In this document: positions 1 through 23,006 of the stretch, in pieces
Position numbering within the stretch: the first letter of the stretch is position 1
Layout of the letters: each line of letters begins with the position of its first letter
DNA from: Urechis unicinctus
Taxonomy: Eukaryota; Annelida; Polychaeta; Xenopneusta; Urechidae
Reading direction: 5' to 3'
DNA length: 64,000 nucleotides
Assembly (NCBI GenBank): GCA_034190875.2
Contig: CM067344.1
Coordinates: 27,419,914 to 27,483,913 of the forward strand
Translations under genes and position numbers: made by a program
Notes under the pieces: generated by a model
The model's database searches: none
Told to the model about the DNA's origin: nothing
The model's input: only the letters and a program-made list of their open reading frames with translations

Positions 1-1
1 G

Positions 2-187
2 CACCTTGACATAATCAAAGTTGCCCAGTTGATAACGTCGTCGAGCGTGGGAACGTGTGAGAATCCCAGTGCGATCGTGTATGCACAATTGGCAGCCTTA
101 ATAAACGTACTTTTTCATTCTGAATCGTTAGTTCGGTATATGAATGGGTCCCTTGTAGCTCCTCGAGGTAGTCTAGATATGATTTGG
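2..187 (+). other. Open reading frame running in from the left edge, unidentified
   Basis: The frame starting at base 2 is open for 61 codons up to a TAA at 185-187. The peptide has mixed composition (for example GTCENPSAIVYAQLAALINV) and is not low complexity. It could be the last exon of a gene lying to the left, or a chance frame. Its last part overlaps the start of a degenerate tandem repeat, which argues against a conserved exon. No family recognised. Confidence 0.15.
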
Positions 188-330
188 GATCATTAAATTT
201 TGGTATATGTATTGGTGACCCTTTTAAAAAAATTGTTTATGAATGGGTCTTTTTTCACAGGATTTGGTATGTAAATGGTTCCCTTTTCTCACTTTGGCTT
301 GGTATATATATGGTCCGGTTTTTGTTTCCC
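135..330 (+). repeat. Degenerate tandem repeat, period about 33 bp, followed by a C-rich tract
   Basis: Related units begin near 135, 201, 235, 267 and 301, each around a core like GGTATATGAATGGGTCCC followed by a T-rich run. Spacings are about 67, 34, 32 and 34 bp, so the period is near 33 bp. A C-rich tract follows at about 340-387. A diverged array of similar period beside a C tract occurs at 51665-51890 in the opposite orientation. One isolated unit is on the minus strand at about 14518-14541. Confidence 0.6.
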
Positions 331-610
331 ATGGCGGCAAACCCCTACCCTTTTTCAAGGAGCGAACACCCCCACCCCCACCCCCGGGACGAAAACGTAT
401 TGAGTCCTTACTGGAAATGATCACGATTGATCAGAAATCAGTCAATAATTTAAAAAAACACAGTAGTTAAAATACACCGAGAAGGTTCGAGAGGGAATCG
501 CTTGCATGCATCTAGGCAAGGCACTCGCCCCTGGTGTTTTGATGATCTGATGCCACCTCAAAGTAGTAAACAGCGCGGCACTGTCAGAAGCAGAGTTTCT
601 TTGCCTAGCA
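331..610. other. Non-coding stretch with C-rich tract
   Basis: The C-rich tract (340-387) has runs such as CCCCCACCCCCACCCCCGGG. The rest, including the weakly inverted-looking GCATGCATCTAGGCAAGGC / TTTGCCTAGCATGCATC sequences around 503 and 600, shows no coding signal. Confidence 0.4.
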
Positions 611-945
611 TGCATCCCGCTCAGGAACAGCGATTAATTCCTTAAACATCATGTAGACACATATAAGTAAAATGTTAAAAATAGAATATTGTATGTATTG
701 TAAAAATTAAATTACATTTTCTGTCAAATATCGATAAAACATTTAAACAATAAATATAACTCTACAAATTTGGAAGGCACATGTCAAAGACAGTGAATAC
801 GGCAACGTATGCAGGGAGCATACATTTCTTCGCCTTTAATGTGTCTTGGTGGCAAAGCATCTGCCATCATAATGATTGCTCCTCTCCGAGATTGTTCCTG
901 TGCGAGATGCTGCAGGAGAACGTATTAGGATGCTTCAGGAGAATG
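611..945 (+). repeat. Dispersed repeat, copy A
   Basis: This matches 12702-13045 in direct orientation over about 330 bp with small gaps. Shared blocks include GCATCCCGCTCAGGAACA, CACATAAGTAAAAT (with one small difference), a GTCAAAT/GTCAAT-ATCGATAAAA block, TTGGAAGGCAC, TTTCTTCGCCTT, GGCAAAGCATCTG and GATGCTGCAGGAGAA. No protein is encoded. It is probably a non-autonomous transposon remnant. Confidence 0.7.
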
Positions 946-1937
946 TATTAGGGTGTTGTCGCCTCGATCAATCGGAAGTCTCCTTACCTTTTGAAAACGC
1001 CAACCCCCGTCACGTTGGATCAACAGTTCCATGTGCTTTTGTTGATTTAATAGTAGCGTCACCTGATGACGGGCGTGTGTTTCATTCATTCCATACTCAC
1101 CGCACAGCTTGTCGGGGTTAGCTTCCTCAGCGTAGCTGCAAACGCTTTGAGTGAACTACATCTTTTTCATTTGAAAACCTGTAATGTGCCAATTGTACCA
1201 CAAGGATTACCCGTTGTGATGCATAAGATACAATACACAAAAGAAAAATAATATCCACCTACTCAAAATGAACTTGAGATGTAACGCGGAAATACCCTGA
1301 AAATTCCTGGAATAAATACGCTAGATCAATACAGCGTAATATTCTGTCGCTGCTACATTGCGCTTGTTGATGGTATAGCCAGCGGAAGCATGGTGTTTTT
1401 ACGCACCAAGCGCAAATTTAAAGGCTTACGTGTCATAGAGGTTTTTTTCAAACTTTTTGCAAATAGATTTGTTTGGTATTTGTTGCCATTGCTCCTCTGT
1501 CGATCGGTGTATTCGGCAATACGTATGATATTACTCCGGATGCTTAAATTCTGCCGCATTTATACTGTATAAATATATACATTCATACATTGTGGTAGAT
1601 AACTACATTGCAATCAGGGCATACTTTATTTCTCAGGCACTTCGGATAAAGTCATTCAACATTAAATGTGACTACACGGTTCAACACATGAGGGAACTTA
1701 TTACACCGCACACATATGGAATCATAGGGCAACTGAGGTAAACGAATGAATTTGCGTGCCCTTGAAACAGATGAGAGTTTCTGACCAAGTATCAAACGTT
1801 GAAGAGAACATTACAATGGCAAAAAAATCATTTATAAAGTAACTTCAAACACAGCACCCATAAAAGCAATATCTCATGTCAGATCATGTTTCCATCAACT
1901 AGGTAATATTAAATGCCGTCTTGTGACAGCCTTTCAC
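946..1937. other. Annexin 3' flank, no gene recognised
   Basis: This lies directly downstream of the minus-strand annexin stop codon. A minus-strand AATAAA (reverse complement at 1625-1630) could be its polyadenylation signal, giving a 3' UTR of about 300 bp. Nothing coding was recognised in the rest. Confidence 0.35.
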
Positions 1938-4900
1938 TCAGTTCTTCCCAACAATGGCGCAGAGAATTGTGCGGTAATCACCACTTGTGTCATATTTAAT
2001 GAAGTTCCACAGGGTCTGCTTATATGATTCCAAGAAGCATTGTTTGATCTGCACCATGTCAATCTATCCACACGCGCATGCACAACTCAGACTTATAACT
2101 GATAGGTATTCTATCAAACTGCCATGAAATAATAACATATGTGATCGTTCCACGTTACCTCTGCTCTGGATATGATAATTCTGATCAATGTGGAATCATC
2201 TGTCCCAAGACCTTTCATGGATTTGTAGAGTCGCTGAGCAAAGAACATGGGTCTGCACTTGATATTTTGGGCTGTCGAAACAAAATAATTTGAATAAACA
2301 TGTATACATTGATGATTTAAATCTGGTTATAGATACTACACCATCTATGTCGCTGATTATAAACAAAAAAAGCCAGAGAATGCATGTTTCTGACTGATCA
2401 GTTGTTAATCATTAGCAGTTCCCCATGTGTTTAAAACTCTTAGCCACAATCCCATAGATTATTCTGGTTTTGAACTTCAGACATTTTGGACTCCTCGAGC
2501 CACCAGGTTGAATAAAGAATATAATTACATGAGGCCACTTTGTTATGCGATGGCAAATCAATATATCAACTGTTCTAAACACTTGGTACCGATTGCACAT
2601 AGTCCACTCTTGAAGTTTCCAGATGTCTCCCTATCCACTGAATTAAGTATATCACGCTGACTGAGCTGCAGCAGAGAACATTCATAAACATTCGTGCATT
2701 ATCAGAAAGAATTGGTCTACTGATTACATAATATCATGAACTGATTTTTTTCATACTAATTTAAATTAACGACAATTGACCATAGTCACAGACCTTGACA
2801 TACTCATCCCATACCACGCGGAGAGTATAGTAGTCCTGAGTAGAAAACACTCTGTTGAATGTCTTTTCATCAGTCCCCCATTTCTCCTCACCTGCTTTAA
2901 AGAGCTCCTCTGCCATACGTTTACATTTACTCTGATTACACAACTTGTTGTAGTTAACATTGAACATCCCAGACCATTTTTCATTGACCATTACTTCCTC
3001 CACCGCGTCATCCAAGTACTCTTGATCAATGAGTCGACGATTTCCCTGTAACACAACATAATACTTTGAGAAGATTGCGCGTAGGTTAGATAATATGTCT
3101 ACGCATGGGGAGGATGAGAGGGATTTGTATACCTGAGCTGCAGAGATGAGGAGGCGCTTGAAATCCCCGCTGGTGTCGTCTTCTATGTCCCTCTCGATGG
3201 AACTCTCTGGGTCTCGCTGCTTGCTGTAGGTGACTAAACGCACATATGACTTATAATACTAAGTTGGTCGCTACTCCAAGCAAATGTCAACGGTTTGGCA
3301 TGTAAACCTAGCCAAACTTTTTTGATCATTACCACTAAAAAACCTACTTTTGTCATACTCTTGGACCATCTCCTGAATCTGGGCATTGGTGCGAGTCATT
3401 AGTATCTCAATCAAAGCGTCATCGTTTGTCCCGAGACCCTGTTAAGGCGCACAAATATTACATGCCATCAAAATCAGTCTCGTATACATCAGTGAAACAT
3501 CACCACTCAGAACCAACTACTTGAGTTTATTATCCGGCTCCTGATACGTGTGCTCCTTTGCATGGAGTGATGGAATTATGGGGGAGAGTTATAATGGTGG
3601 CTACTCGAAAAATAGATCCGCCGTAGGCTACACGCTTCACTTACATATATGGCCTTTTTCACAGCCCATGCATCGTAACGAGCTGGTGTCTCAAAACAGC
3701 CGAGTACAGTCTCTCTGAAGTTGCCTCCAAGCTCACTGGTTAGAGCCTCAATCAGATCCTACAGAATAAAAAAACCAATGCAATGCATTCCACACAAAAA
3801 TCATCCAAATCTGGCCTCGAGAAGAAATGTCACTAACTTACTTTCCCATATGAGGTTTTGAATTCCTTCAGTATGCGATGACGCTGAGCATTGCTCCTCG
3901 TCACAACCACATCAATGATTGCCTTCTCATTGGTGCCTAAAAAATGGAATGCGACAAAGATTCAGTGAACATAGATAACTCCAGTCCGATTCTGTACTCT
4001 TAGAAACATCACACATTAATTCATTGATTATTTACAACTAATAATGCAGGTCTGAGGTTGTTCTTAGAACAAACTGAGTGGTCACGTACCACAGCCATCC
4101 ATGGCCCATTCAAGGTATTCACTGTCATAGAGGCCATCCCACCTTTCTCCAGTGATATTAGCACAGGGATCCCGCTTGGTGGAGTACCATACCGCCACAG
4201 GATCAGCCTCGTCATACTCATCCAGAGGAAACATTGTCCCTTGGGTCGGCTCAAATGTTCCGCTTACTGTCTGTCTACGCATCAGCTCCTCAATGAAGCG
4301 AACTCTTATTTCTTGCTTCAAAGATTCATTATTCTCGAGTTTCTGTTGTAGTTCTTGTGCCTTCTGCTCTGCCCTCTCCAGCTGCTTTTTCATCTCTCTC
4401 TAGAAAAAGAAAGAAGCTAACGGGAAATCTGTATATGAGCGATTAATATAGCAAAACTAGATTACGGCAATGCGGCATTGGCAACAAAGAATAGCGCTAA
4501 AAACTTAAAATGGCTGCCTAAATTTAATGAAGATTAGACGGATATTAACGAACGTATAAGCGACCGAATTTAGCAGTTTTGTCCATATTTCATCCTGCTG
4601 CTATTTGGGAATACTAAGTATAATTCATGTGAACATGCAGCATGTTAAAGTTTGCCAATTACCTTAGCTACCTGGAAGAATATAACGACTTTGAAAGTTA
4701 ATACAATATCAACAATGACAATGTAACATCAGCTTCTGATGTCAAAATGGTCATGAAAACTCTTGTCGTTATCGAGTGATAGCAAGTATAACAAAATTGT
4801 CATTTTTTCCAATGACTGTCGGACCCTGTGACCTGGAAAATTGTTCCAGGGTCAACGGTGGTAAAGGGAGTTATAGAACTTCATAACATAGATGTCAAAA

Positions 4901-7004
4901 TGGTTATGATAACTCCTGTTATGTTATAGCAAACAGACGTAAGGCCAAGGTCATCTGAGAAGTATTTTAATATAAGAATCTTGATCACGCTAACATAGAA
5001 AACAATCCTGCAAAGTCTAGCTATCCATATTACTTTTGGATATACATGAAAAAACTTCAAAATGGCATCCACATAGTTGGCGCATGCTCACATGAGCCAT
5101 TTTTATCCATGAATGAAGCTTTAGGGCGTCTTTGTGCGCAATCACAATTTTGGTACCTTAAGCAGTTTCAGATGAAATAGTTATTGAGAATAACTGAATA
5201 TTAATAAATTCATAAAAAATATGGACAAAATCAATGTCTTCAAACTGTCGTTGGAATACATAATAACAAAACCCAATACAAATTTAACGACATTCACCCA
5301 TAATGCCACACAATAACAAACCTAATTGCAAAGCGCTTCAATATTTCAATCTAACCCTCACATGGAGTTAAAGTAAATGACTAATATTGATGACAATCAC
5401 TGATTCAAGCATCTTAACCTAAGATAGAGAAGAATCGCAGTAATGCTCATTTACCTGCCTTTCCTTTTCTTCTTCTTCGTCTTGTTTTTTCTCCTCCTCC
5501 TCCTCCTCCTCTTCATCTTCTTCCATCCTCTTCTACAACCATTCGAAACAGCGGAAATGAATATTTATATTCTAAACATTTGTATATAACTATATGATAG
5601 TAATTCAACAAGTCAATGAAGAGTAGTCTTACTCTTCGCCTTTGTCTGCGGCGCCTTCGTTTCTGGGCCTCTTTTTCCTCCTCCTCATCATCTTCTAAAA
5701 TACCCATCTATTAAACAAGACGCAGATCAACCGCTTCAGCAGATCAACCAGAAGTATTATATGATGTTCCGGTATGATGTGCGGTAACTGAGAAACAATA
5801 GGCCATACAGGTCATACCTTCTGATACATTTGCATCTGCATGTTTCGTAGAGATTGCTGAGACACGGCTTGTTGGGCATGGTTATACTGCATAGATGCAG
5901 GCGGGCCATTGGAGCCATGCCCTGATATGATGTGCAACAACAAAGCAATCATAACCCAACATTTACGTCCCTATTATGGTGATAGAAATTGCTATGTTAA
6001 ACAACATTTCAAAATGTTATCTTCAAGGTCCAATCAACTTACAACTTAGTGAATCTCATGACGACTTTTTCTTTCCCAACAATAAATTAACTAGTTGCAC
6101 GGTTATGAGTTCCCGAAATTGATTACAATGATAAATACTTATTATTGCGACTATATTTAAATTTGTATGTTCTTATTTGGCCTCATTATATGAGCATGAC
6201 TTACTCCGCCGCCACCGTAGGCACTTTGGCAATGCTGCACAGCGGGGGCAGTGAATCCGGGCACTGCGCCAGACTGTTGTTGCGGGAAACCACCGCCAAA
6301 TCCACCACCAAAGCCGCCAATATTGATGCTAATACCTCCGCCAAAACCGCCTCCAAAACCGCCGCCAAAACCACCTTGAACCAGCACATAGCTCTCTTTA
6401 TTCGGTGTAAACAAAATGGGTTCTAATCAAACATTGAGAAAAAATGTGTAACTAAAGCTTTGATGAGAATAATCAATGAAGGATAAATCCTGGTTATAAT
6501 TTTACACATAGAGCAAAATAGTACTAATTCAACAAAATAATAAAGGAGCACATATACGTTAAGATATGAAACGTACATGGAGATAATGAACGCATCATTC
6601 ATAATCGCACTAACGCATAACAGTTTTAGTGCATTACAAAATGGAAGCGGTCGATGCGTTTGCAATTAAGAAACTATAGATAATTCAATAAACTGCATAT
6701 TGAAATTATGATAACTCGCCAATTTAGCTACCTCCAAAACCGCCCATTTGATTCACATTGTATGCGCTTCCAAAGCCTCCTGGCATGGGAGGCCCTGAGT
6801 TTGGTGGGTAGTTGGACTAAAATAGAATCAGACGATAATGTGGAAGCAAAACATGTGTAAACATAGTCAAGCGTGAAACCAGTATATTGCAGACTTATGT
6901 AAGACAAAATTACCAGTCATAAATGATATAACAGTTTAATTAGCGCATTGACAATGATAGGATTGGGATTTAATGGTTTACATACTTACCCCATAGAAGT
7001 TCAT
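1938..7004 (-). CDS. Annexin with Gly/Pro-rich N-terminus, four annexin repeats (15 exons)
   Basis: Annexins bind acidic membranes in a Ca2+-dependent way. Exons on the complement: 6990-7004 (ATG at 7002-7004), 6732-6816, 6205-6374, 5818-5921, 5633-5707, 5455-5532, 4090-4399, 3842-3936, 3645-3758, 3348-3438, 3133-3233, 2794-3045, 2590-2665, 2159-2271, 1938-2063. About 600 residues. The N-terminus starts MNFYG, then comes a Gly/Phe-rich tract resembling ANXA7/A11-type tails, then a basic and a poly-Glu linker and a short coiled coil. Ca2+-site loops are visible in all repeats: DGCGTNE, GLGTNDD, KWGTDE, GLGTDD. Repeat 3 has an extra stretch of roughly 27 residues before its GTDE. Exon 12 uses an unusual GTCTGT donor. 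Exons 3 and 4 do not join in phase, so a small exon or base is missed. The family is certain; the orthologue is not. Confidence 0.9.
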
Positions 7005-7141
7005 TATTTAGCTCACTGATGCGACCACTGAAATACATTTCAGTTAATATTGATGAGTGTGTATATATTTTGTCGAATACAAGTGTCAATGCAAATAACT
7101 TGACAAACTGAATGCAATCGTGCTGTTGGTTACCGGTAGTT

Positions 7142-10058
<2,917 letters not shown>

Positions 10059-10125
<67 letters not shown>
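10059..10125. repeat. (TA)n microsatellite, right half
   Basis: About 66 bp of TA dinucleotides abut the right inverted repeat of the pogo-type element. Confidence 0.95.
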
Positions 10126-10127
<2 letters not shown>

Positions 10128-10320
10128 TGCAGTATGATAGGCGCTTCTTTAGTGGCAATTGACCTTTCCCTCCCGCCAACTGATCCACCAATCAGCGCTC
10201 AGAACACACCTTAGCAAACCCGCCGCCGCCATCTTGGAGACAAGCGAACGCTGTTAGCTGTGGAAAGCTGTCGCTCATAATACCTTCGTTTGTAGCGTAT
10301 CGTTATAATATAGCTTAAAA

Positions 10321-10540
10321 ATGGTTAAGCGGTGTGCATGGGGCACATGCAACAGTGATAGTCGGTATCCTGAGCGGCTTCAATCATCTGACGGCAAGCC
10401 GATAGGATATATTCCATTCCCACGCCCGAAATGAAACGATGCTAGTTGTCGAGAGTGGATAAAACGATGCGGCCGCCCACACTGATCCTAACACAGCAAG
10501 CTAAGAAAACGACTTAGGTTCTTGTAGATATGTGTGTACA
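10321..10540 (+). pseudogene. THAP zinc-finger fragment (transposon-derived)
   Basis: ATG at 10321 opens MVKRCAWGTCNSDSRYPERL, then a conserved-looking IPFPRPK and a stop. Shortly after, in another frame, comes CREWIKRCGRPH, and then a YVC-like block. The C-x4-C pair, the Trp and the Pro are THAP-domain features. The start MVKRC and the GRPH block are typical of transposon-associated THAP proteins as I know them. Frame breaks show it is dead. The preceding 10130-10320 (CCAATCAG, then a GC-rich GCCGCCGCCATCTTGG) looks like a former promoter and 5' UTR. No transposase remains downstream, where a LINE fragment begins. Confidence 0.6.
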
Positions 10541-10663
10541 TCAGTCACATAGATGTGGGCCAGGGTTCCTAATATTTCGGACATGGTTTGAATCTGGGTA
10601 CTAATCTTTCTACAAAAAGGAACACATCTCAAGGAAAATTTTGGTTATGGAGGCCACTAACTT

Positions 10664-11790
10664 GAGTGTGTGGATAATTACCCTTATCTTGGAATAAACT
10701 TCACCACTAATGGTAAACTGAAGGACTCTGTTGATACCCTTTACCATAAAAGCCTTAAGGCCCTATACAAACTAAACAAACTCCTGGGTCATAACTATAA
10801 TATATGCACCATTATGCATATCTTCGATCATACCATTAAACCCATACTACTGTGTGGTTCTCAAGTGTGGGGAGTAGATGATATTGGACTGACCCAGTCA
10901 CAATCCCCAAATGCATTTGAACAAAATCTGGATAATAATAAACGTTCTCAGTTAGAATTAAAATTCTACAGGAGAATACTACACGTAAAGAGACGCCTCA
11001 ATTATAGAATCAGGGGTGAACTGGCAGACACCCACTTAGTCTTCATGTCATAACTAATTCAATAAAGTTCTTTCTTTCTATCAAATTAAAATCTGGAGGC
11101 AGCCTAGCCAAGGAAGCACTAATAGAAAGTCAAAATGAACATCATAAAACGAAAAAGTCATGGTTTGGAAAATTAACATCAATATTGGAGCACATACTTC
11201 TACAATACAACAACATTAACGTGCCTGGGAACAAAATAAAGATATTTGCGAAAAGAGCTGAAGGTGCTATAAAAACCCTCTATGAAAAATTGTGGCGCAA
11301 CAAAATCAATAACACTAACAGCCTATCTGGAAGAGACAAGGGGGAAATAAACTGAGAACCTACAAACTTTTCAAATAACACTTTGGACTCGAGGAATACT
11401 TACTAAATATAGACAATATCAACGACAGAACTGCAGTATCACAACTACGCATGAGCTCCCAATGGAATCGATTAGGGGAACCATCTCCAATCCGAATGAT
11501 AGAATATGTCAGTGTTGCGCAATGCAAGCTACAGAAGACGAAACGCATTTCATGATCACATGCCCCAAATATCAAAATAAAACAGCCTCATTGTTCAACG
11601 ATATTGCCAAAAACAACAAAAATGCCGACAAACTCACGGGAATCGACATAGTTTGCTATTTTAATCCGATAACTCTATTCACCACAGTAATGAGATTCAT
11701 GTATCAATGACGCGGCGAGGTAAATCACATAAACGACTCCTCGCCCCTGGTGGCCCCCGCCGAAGGATGCTGCGTCTTGTTTCGTTGCAG
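10664..11790 (+). mobile_element. 3' end of a LINE (non-LTR retrotransposon), degraded
   Basis: Frames at 10670-11053, about 11050-11460 and 11462-11710 together read as the C-terminus of a LINE reverse transcriptase protein. Recognisable pieces are YLGINFTTNGK, a helical block, IKPILLCGSQVWG, a KFYRRILHVKR block, KLRTYKLFK, and a terminal zinc-knuckle-like RICQCC...EDETHFMITCPKYQ. At least three frame changes make it a pseudogene. The 5' part of the element (endonuclease, RT core) is absent. A GC-rich tail follows the stop at 11710. The clade was not determined. Confidence 0.75.
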
Positions 11791-12701
11791 CGCGTGCTTG
11801 GTTGTACATGATGCTACTTACTTAGTTGTATTAGAAAAGAAAGTGTTTGAGATATTTTTTTATTATTTACTTGGTAAGTTGAGGAGCTCATGCCAGATTT
11901 TACTGTGACAAACACACCTTTATTTCGATTCTGACTGGTTGCGAAGCCGTGCCCGCGTGTGCGGCGTGGGACCAGCTTCTTGAAGTTCCTACACGGCCTC
12001 GAAAAAATCGCCGAAATCGCATTATGCTACGGTTTAATATGGTCTTTAATTATCTTTCACCACTAAAGCATAGTTTGTTATAAATATCTGCCTGGTTTTT
12101 GTTGTACGACACCACTTATTTAATTCACGACTGCCTCTCAAACTTTCACAAAACTCCTATCTAAATACATGCAAGTCGACATTTTCCGCTGTAGCTTGTC
12201 TCTACATAGCAACAGTAACTAAGGTAGGCGGAGCATGGCGAAAGGTCAATTCGTGAGATGATTGTGCGTAAACAGACAGACAATGAACAGCACAAAGAAG
12301 TATATAATTATTTTACAGATACTTTTTCTACAACGACAATGTGGTATTAACTTTATCATCATGTTATATTCTCATACAGACACCAGCTCATTCAACTTAA
12401 GAAAAGACAAAACTCACCACTAACAACGCATTAATTGAATATTCCGCTGTATCGCCTATCGTCAGCAAACAATTACGGACCACTAGTAAATGATTAAAAG
12501 AGCAATATTGATTTCTCATCCGGCAATTTCGTATCTCACAATAGAGCCTCGTCCCGTGTAGTAAGAGAATTGCTTTTATTTGCTGTCGCCAAGGTGAATT
12601 CTGAACAAATAGCAACATGAACATAACGCAACAAAGTCATAGCGCAACCGTATAATCTTATATAACCAATAATGCGCTGAAGAGTGAAACCGGGGAACGC
12701 T
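11791..12701. other. Intergenic, nothing recognised
   Basis: No coding signal was found. GGCGAAAGGTCAATTCGTGA at about 12237 resembles the inverse of CAATTGACCTTTCCC at about 10157, and GACAAGC-type blocks are also inverted between the two places. This could be the decayed terminal repeat of the THAP-bearing element, with the LINE inserted between, but the match is weak. Confidence 0.25.
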
Positions 12702-13045
12702 TGCATCCCGCTCAGGAACAACCCGAACAAGAGTAATGCTCCTGAGGGGGTTTTGCGGCTTAATAGCAAATAGCCACACATAAGTAAAATATTAAAAATA
12801 GTTATTTATTGTCTGTATTGTAAGAATTAAATTATATAAACTGTCAATATCGATAAAATATAAACAATAAAAACAATTCTTCAAAGTTGGAAGGCACGTG
12901 TCAAAGATGATGAATACTGCAATGAAAAACACAGGGAGCATATATTTCTTCGCCTTGTCTCTAGCGGCAAAGCATCTGTCATCATAATGGTTGCTTCTCT
13001 CTGGGATTGTTCCTGTGCAAGATGCTGCAGGAGAATGTATTAGGA
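12702..13045 (+). repeat. Dispersed repeat, copy B
   Basis: Direct-orientation copy of 611-945. It runs from TTGCATCCCGCTCAGGAACA to GATGCTGCAGGAGAATG. An extra GAATGCTCCT-type segment near the start distinguishes it from copy A. Confidence 0.7.
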
Positions 13046-13942
13046 GAAAAACGAGCTCCCAAAATTAACTTGCTTTGGTCGACTGTTCAATTAAGCAATC
13101 CTCGGTGTCAATTATTATTCTGTACTTGTACGTGATAGCTATTGAACTGATACGTGGGTGATTTTGTAATATATCATGCAAGTGACACGGTAATTTTATA
13201 CTTATCGTGATGTCTGCAACACGTGTTAGTTATGTAGACGATGTAATTCATTTCGTGCATCCTTTTCGGTCGGAGAGTTGACGGGACGATGTTTTCATTA
13301 ATTGTTATCAAATCACAAAAATAGTCAACAAAAACAAGGACATTTGGTTGTAGTTCATTTACGAAGTTCAGGATGCAATCTTTTGGTAGATAATATATAT
13401 CAATTCAATCCAAAAGTGCAGGACAAGATAAGGGTGGATTCGAATCTGAAGCTGTGCGGGTGAAGTTAGCATTCGATTTAAGTAGATTTGTTAATTTCCT
13501 TCATAAAGTTTTCTCCGAGGATTGCACATGGGAGCTGCGGTTCCACTTTGGAGTCCGACGAGATAGCTTCATTTTCACCAGGGGTGTTTCTCAAACTATA
13601 TAAAGCAGTCAGCTTTTCGAATATGCATCGGACGTCTGGCGACAACACATCTGCTACTCTAAAAGTACTAGGTTACTTAAACAACTGGTATGTTCTTAAT
13701 TCACTCGCAGTTCACGTAGAGCGGGCGTAGGAGTATATATCTTTTGTGTGGAATCTTATTCTGAATCATTAGCATAAATACATTTGAAAGTTCACGATAA
13801 CGTATGATTCGTCTGGAGTGCCTATCCGCGTGTATCTATTAACATATGATTACAGATGTTCAGTGATTATCGTTACTTGAGTCAATGTCTGACTATATGG
13901 GACAAATTTCTCCTAGAACAATGTCAATTATTTGTCGGTTTA
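13046..13942. other. Intergenic, nothing recognised
   Basis: Unique-looking AT-rich sequence. The longest open frame, 13488-13730 (+), has no recognisable domain. Confidence 0.3.
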
Positions 13943-13998
13943 AGCAAGGAGTTACATAACTAACATAGCTATTGGTTATAACTCCTTGGTTTGAGGTA
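13943..13998. repeat. Short palindromic repeat (AAGGAGTTATAACCAAT family), copy 1
   Basis: The sequence AAGCAAGGAGTTACATAACT is followed by TATTGGTTATAACTCCTTG, forming an imperfect inverted repeat. The second arm recurs at 14412-14504 and 44355-44393. Confidence 0.6.
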
Positions 13999-14411
13999 TA
14001 TCGTGTTTATTTATGTTTTCAGATAAATTCAATTCTAGCTTTAGGAGAAATGTTCCAGGGTGACCAACTTCTCCCAGAACTGTCGTGCATAACCGATTAA
14101 GGCTTACCTACTACGTCTGCATCTCAGCGCCATTAAAGGGTGCATTTCTATATTGCAAGTTTATTTTTTCGTTGAAAGGAAATTAAACATATTTTTTGGT
14201 GTTGCTTCTTTATTGTAAGTTTAGTTCCTCGTTGAATAGAAACTTCAACAAATGTCAAGAAAACAAAGCTAGTTGGATTTTTGTTAAATTATTGCAACAG
14301 TATTTCACAGTGTGATTTTTCTGAAAAATTGGACGCTATGTCAATAAAAAACACTCTTAGGTATGCACATATGTCTATAATTTATTGAACAACCAACAAC
14401 AATGGTCTCGT

Positions 14412-14504
14412 TGATCTAGGAGTTACATAACTAAGGTTGTAACTCCTTGCATTGATCAAGGAGTTATAACCAATATCTTTATTTATGTAACTCCTCTCAT
14501 TGAT
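14412..14504. repeat. Short palindromic repeat family, tandem copy 2
   Basis: Two successive inverted-repeat modules: AGGAGTTACATAACT...TTGTAACTCCTTG, then CAAGGAGTTATAACCAATA...TTATGTAACTCCT. The same motif is present at 13943-13998 and 44355-44393. Confidence 0.6.
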
Positions 14505-14676
14505 ATACTGAATTTGCAAAAAGCGACCCATTCATATACCTCGGTGAAATTAATGACATCATGTGACAAATCAGATTTGAGGAAAGCGAAGTCGCTGTGA
14601 CTCCTATTCCTCCCTGTTCTGGTGTAGAGGACGAGGTCACGCGGCAAGATGATACAGCCAGGGGTGGGGATGGGTT

Positions 14677-14792
14677 AGTCAAGGTCCCCTAGCCCCTTGG
14701 CTGCGGGCCCTGTTTACATGTCAATGATATTCAATAATCGCGCCAGGACGAGAAGCGTAGCGGAACCCCTGGAGTCTGGGACGCAGACTTGG
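14677..14792 (+). repeat. Interspersed repeat ending CTGGAGTCTGGGACGCAGAC, copy 1
   Basis: Shares AGTCAAGGTCCCCTAG, TGGCTGCGGG, CTGTTTACATGT, TGATATTCA, CGAGAAGCGTAGCG and the terminal CTGGAGTCTGGGACGCAGAC with the longer copy at 56258-56487. A partial third copy is at 59350-59412. No coding capacity, so probably a MITE or SINE-like unit. Confidence 0.65.
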
Positions 14793-15439
14793 GATGGGTA
14801 TTAATTTTCTAACATTTCTCGTTTATCCACCATGGATAATTTTTAAGCCCCAACCATATATAGGCGTTAAGCATGAGGTTCACTTCGAACTTAATTATAT
14901 AATTGTCAAACAAGATCCTAATCAGCAAATGGTAAATTGCTTAGTGCAGCCTTGGTGAACAGTGAACTCTAAATTAAAGCCGCATCAAAACCTAAACTAA
15001 TTAATTTGGTCACGACAGTCTTTCCACGAAGAGATCTCTAAGAGGGTGGTATACTTACATAAATGTTAATGTGAATGGGTTGGATTTGGAGCCCGATTTT
15101 GGGACATGCTGACCTCGCTGGTAAATTTTCACCAGCTGGCCCAGATTTGGAAATGACGTCACGAAGCGTGTGCTGCTACGCAACTTTGCTGGGGGTCACG
15201 ATGCCAATGGAATGTAATAGGTTCAGTGTATATACGCGCAACTAAATAGCCCCCCAAAAGATTGTACTTTTTGGGCATATTGAATGCATGTGCCACCAAC
15301 ACAATCTGAAGGAGCTTTATTAGCTAATATAGAGAGATTTTATATGATTATTTGTAGATTGTAGTGTGAATAAGATGATTTTGTATTAATACACATCCAA
15401 TCAACAACACAGTGAAGTGGTCTGCAATAATTCAACAAG
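14793..15439 (+). promoter_or_regulatory. Upstream region of foxj2/3 with CRE-like site
   Basis: This covers the 640 bases before the foxj2/3 start codon. A perfect CRE palindrome TGACGTCA lies at 15154-15161, about 280 bp upstream of the ATG, in a locally GC-richer patch (15115-15210). The transcription start is unknown. The site is seen directly; its function is inferred. Confidence 0.3.
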
Positions 15440-23006
<7,567 letters not shown>

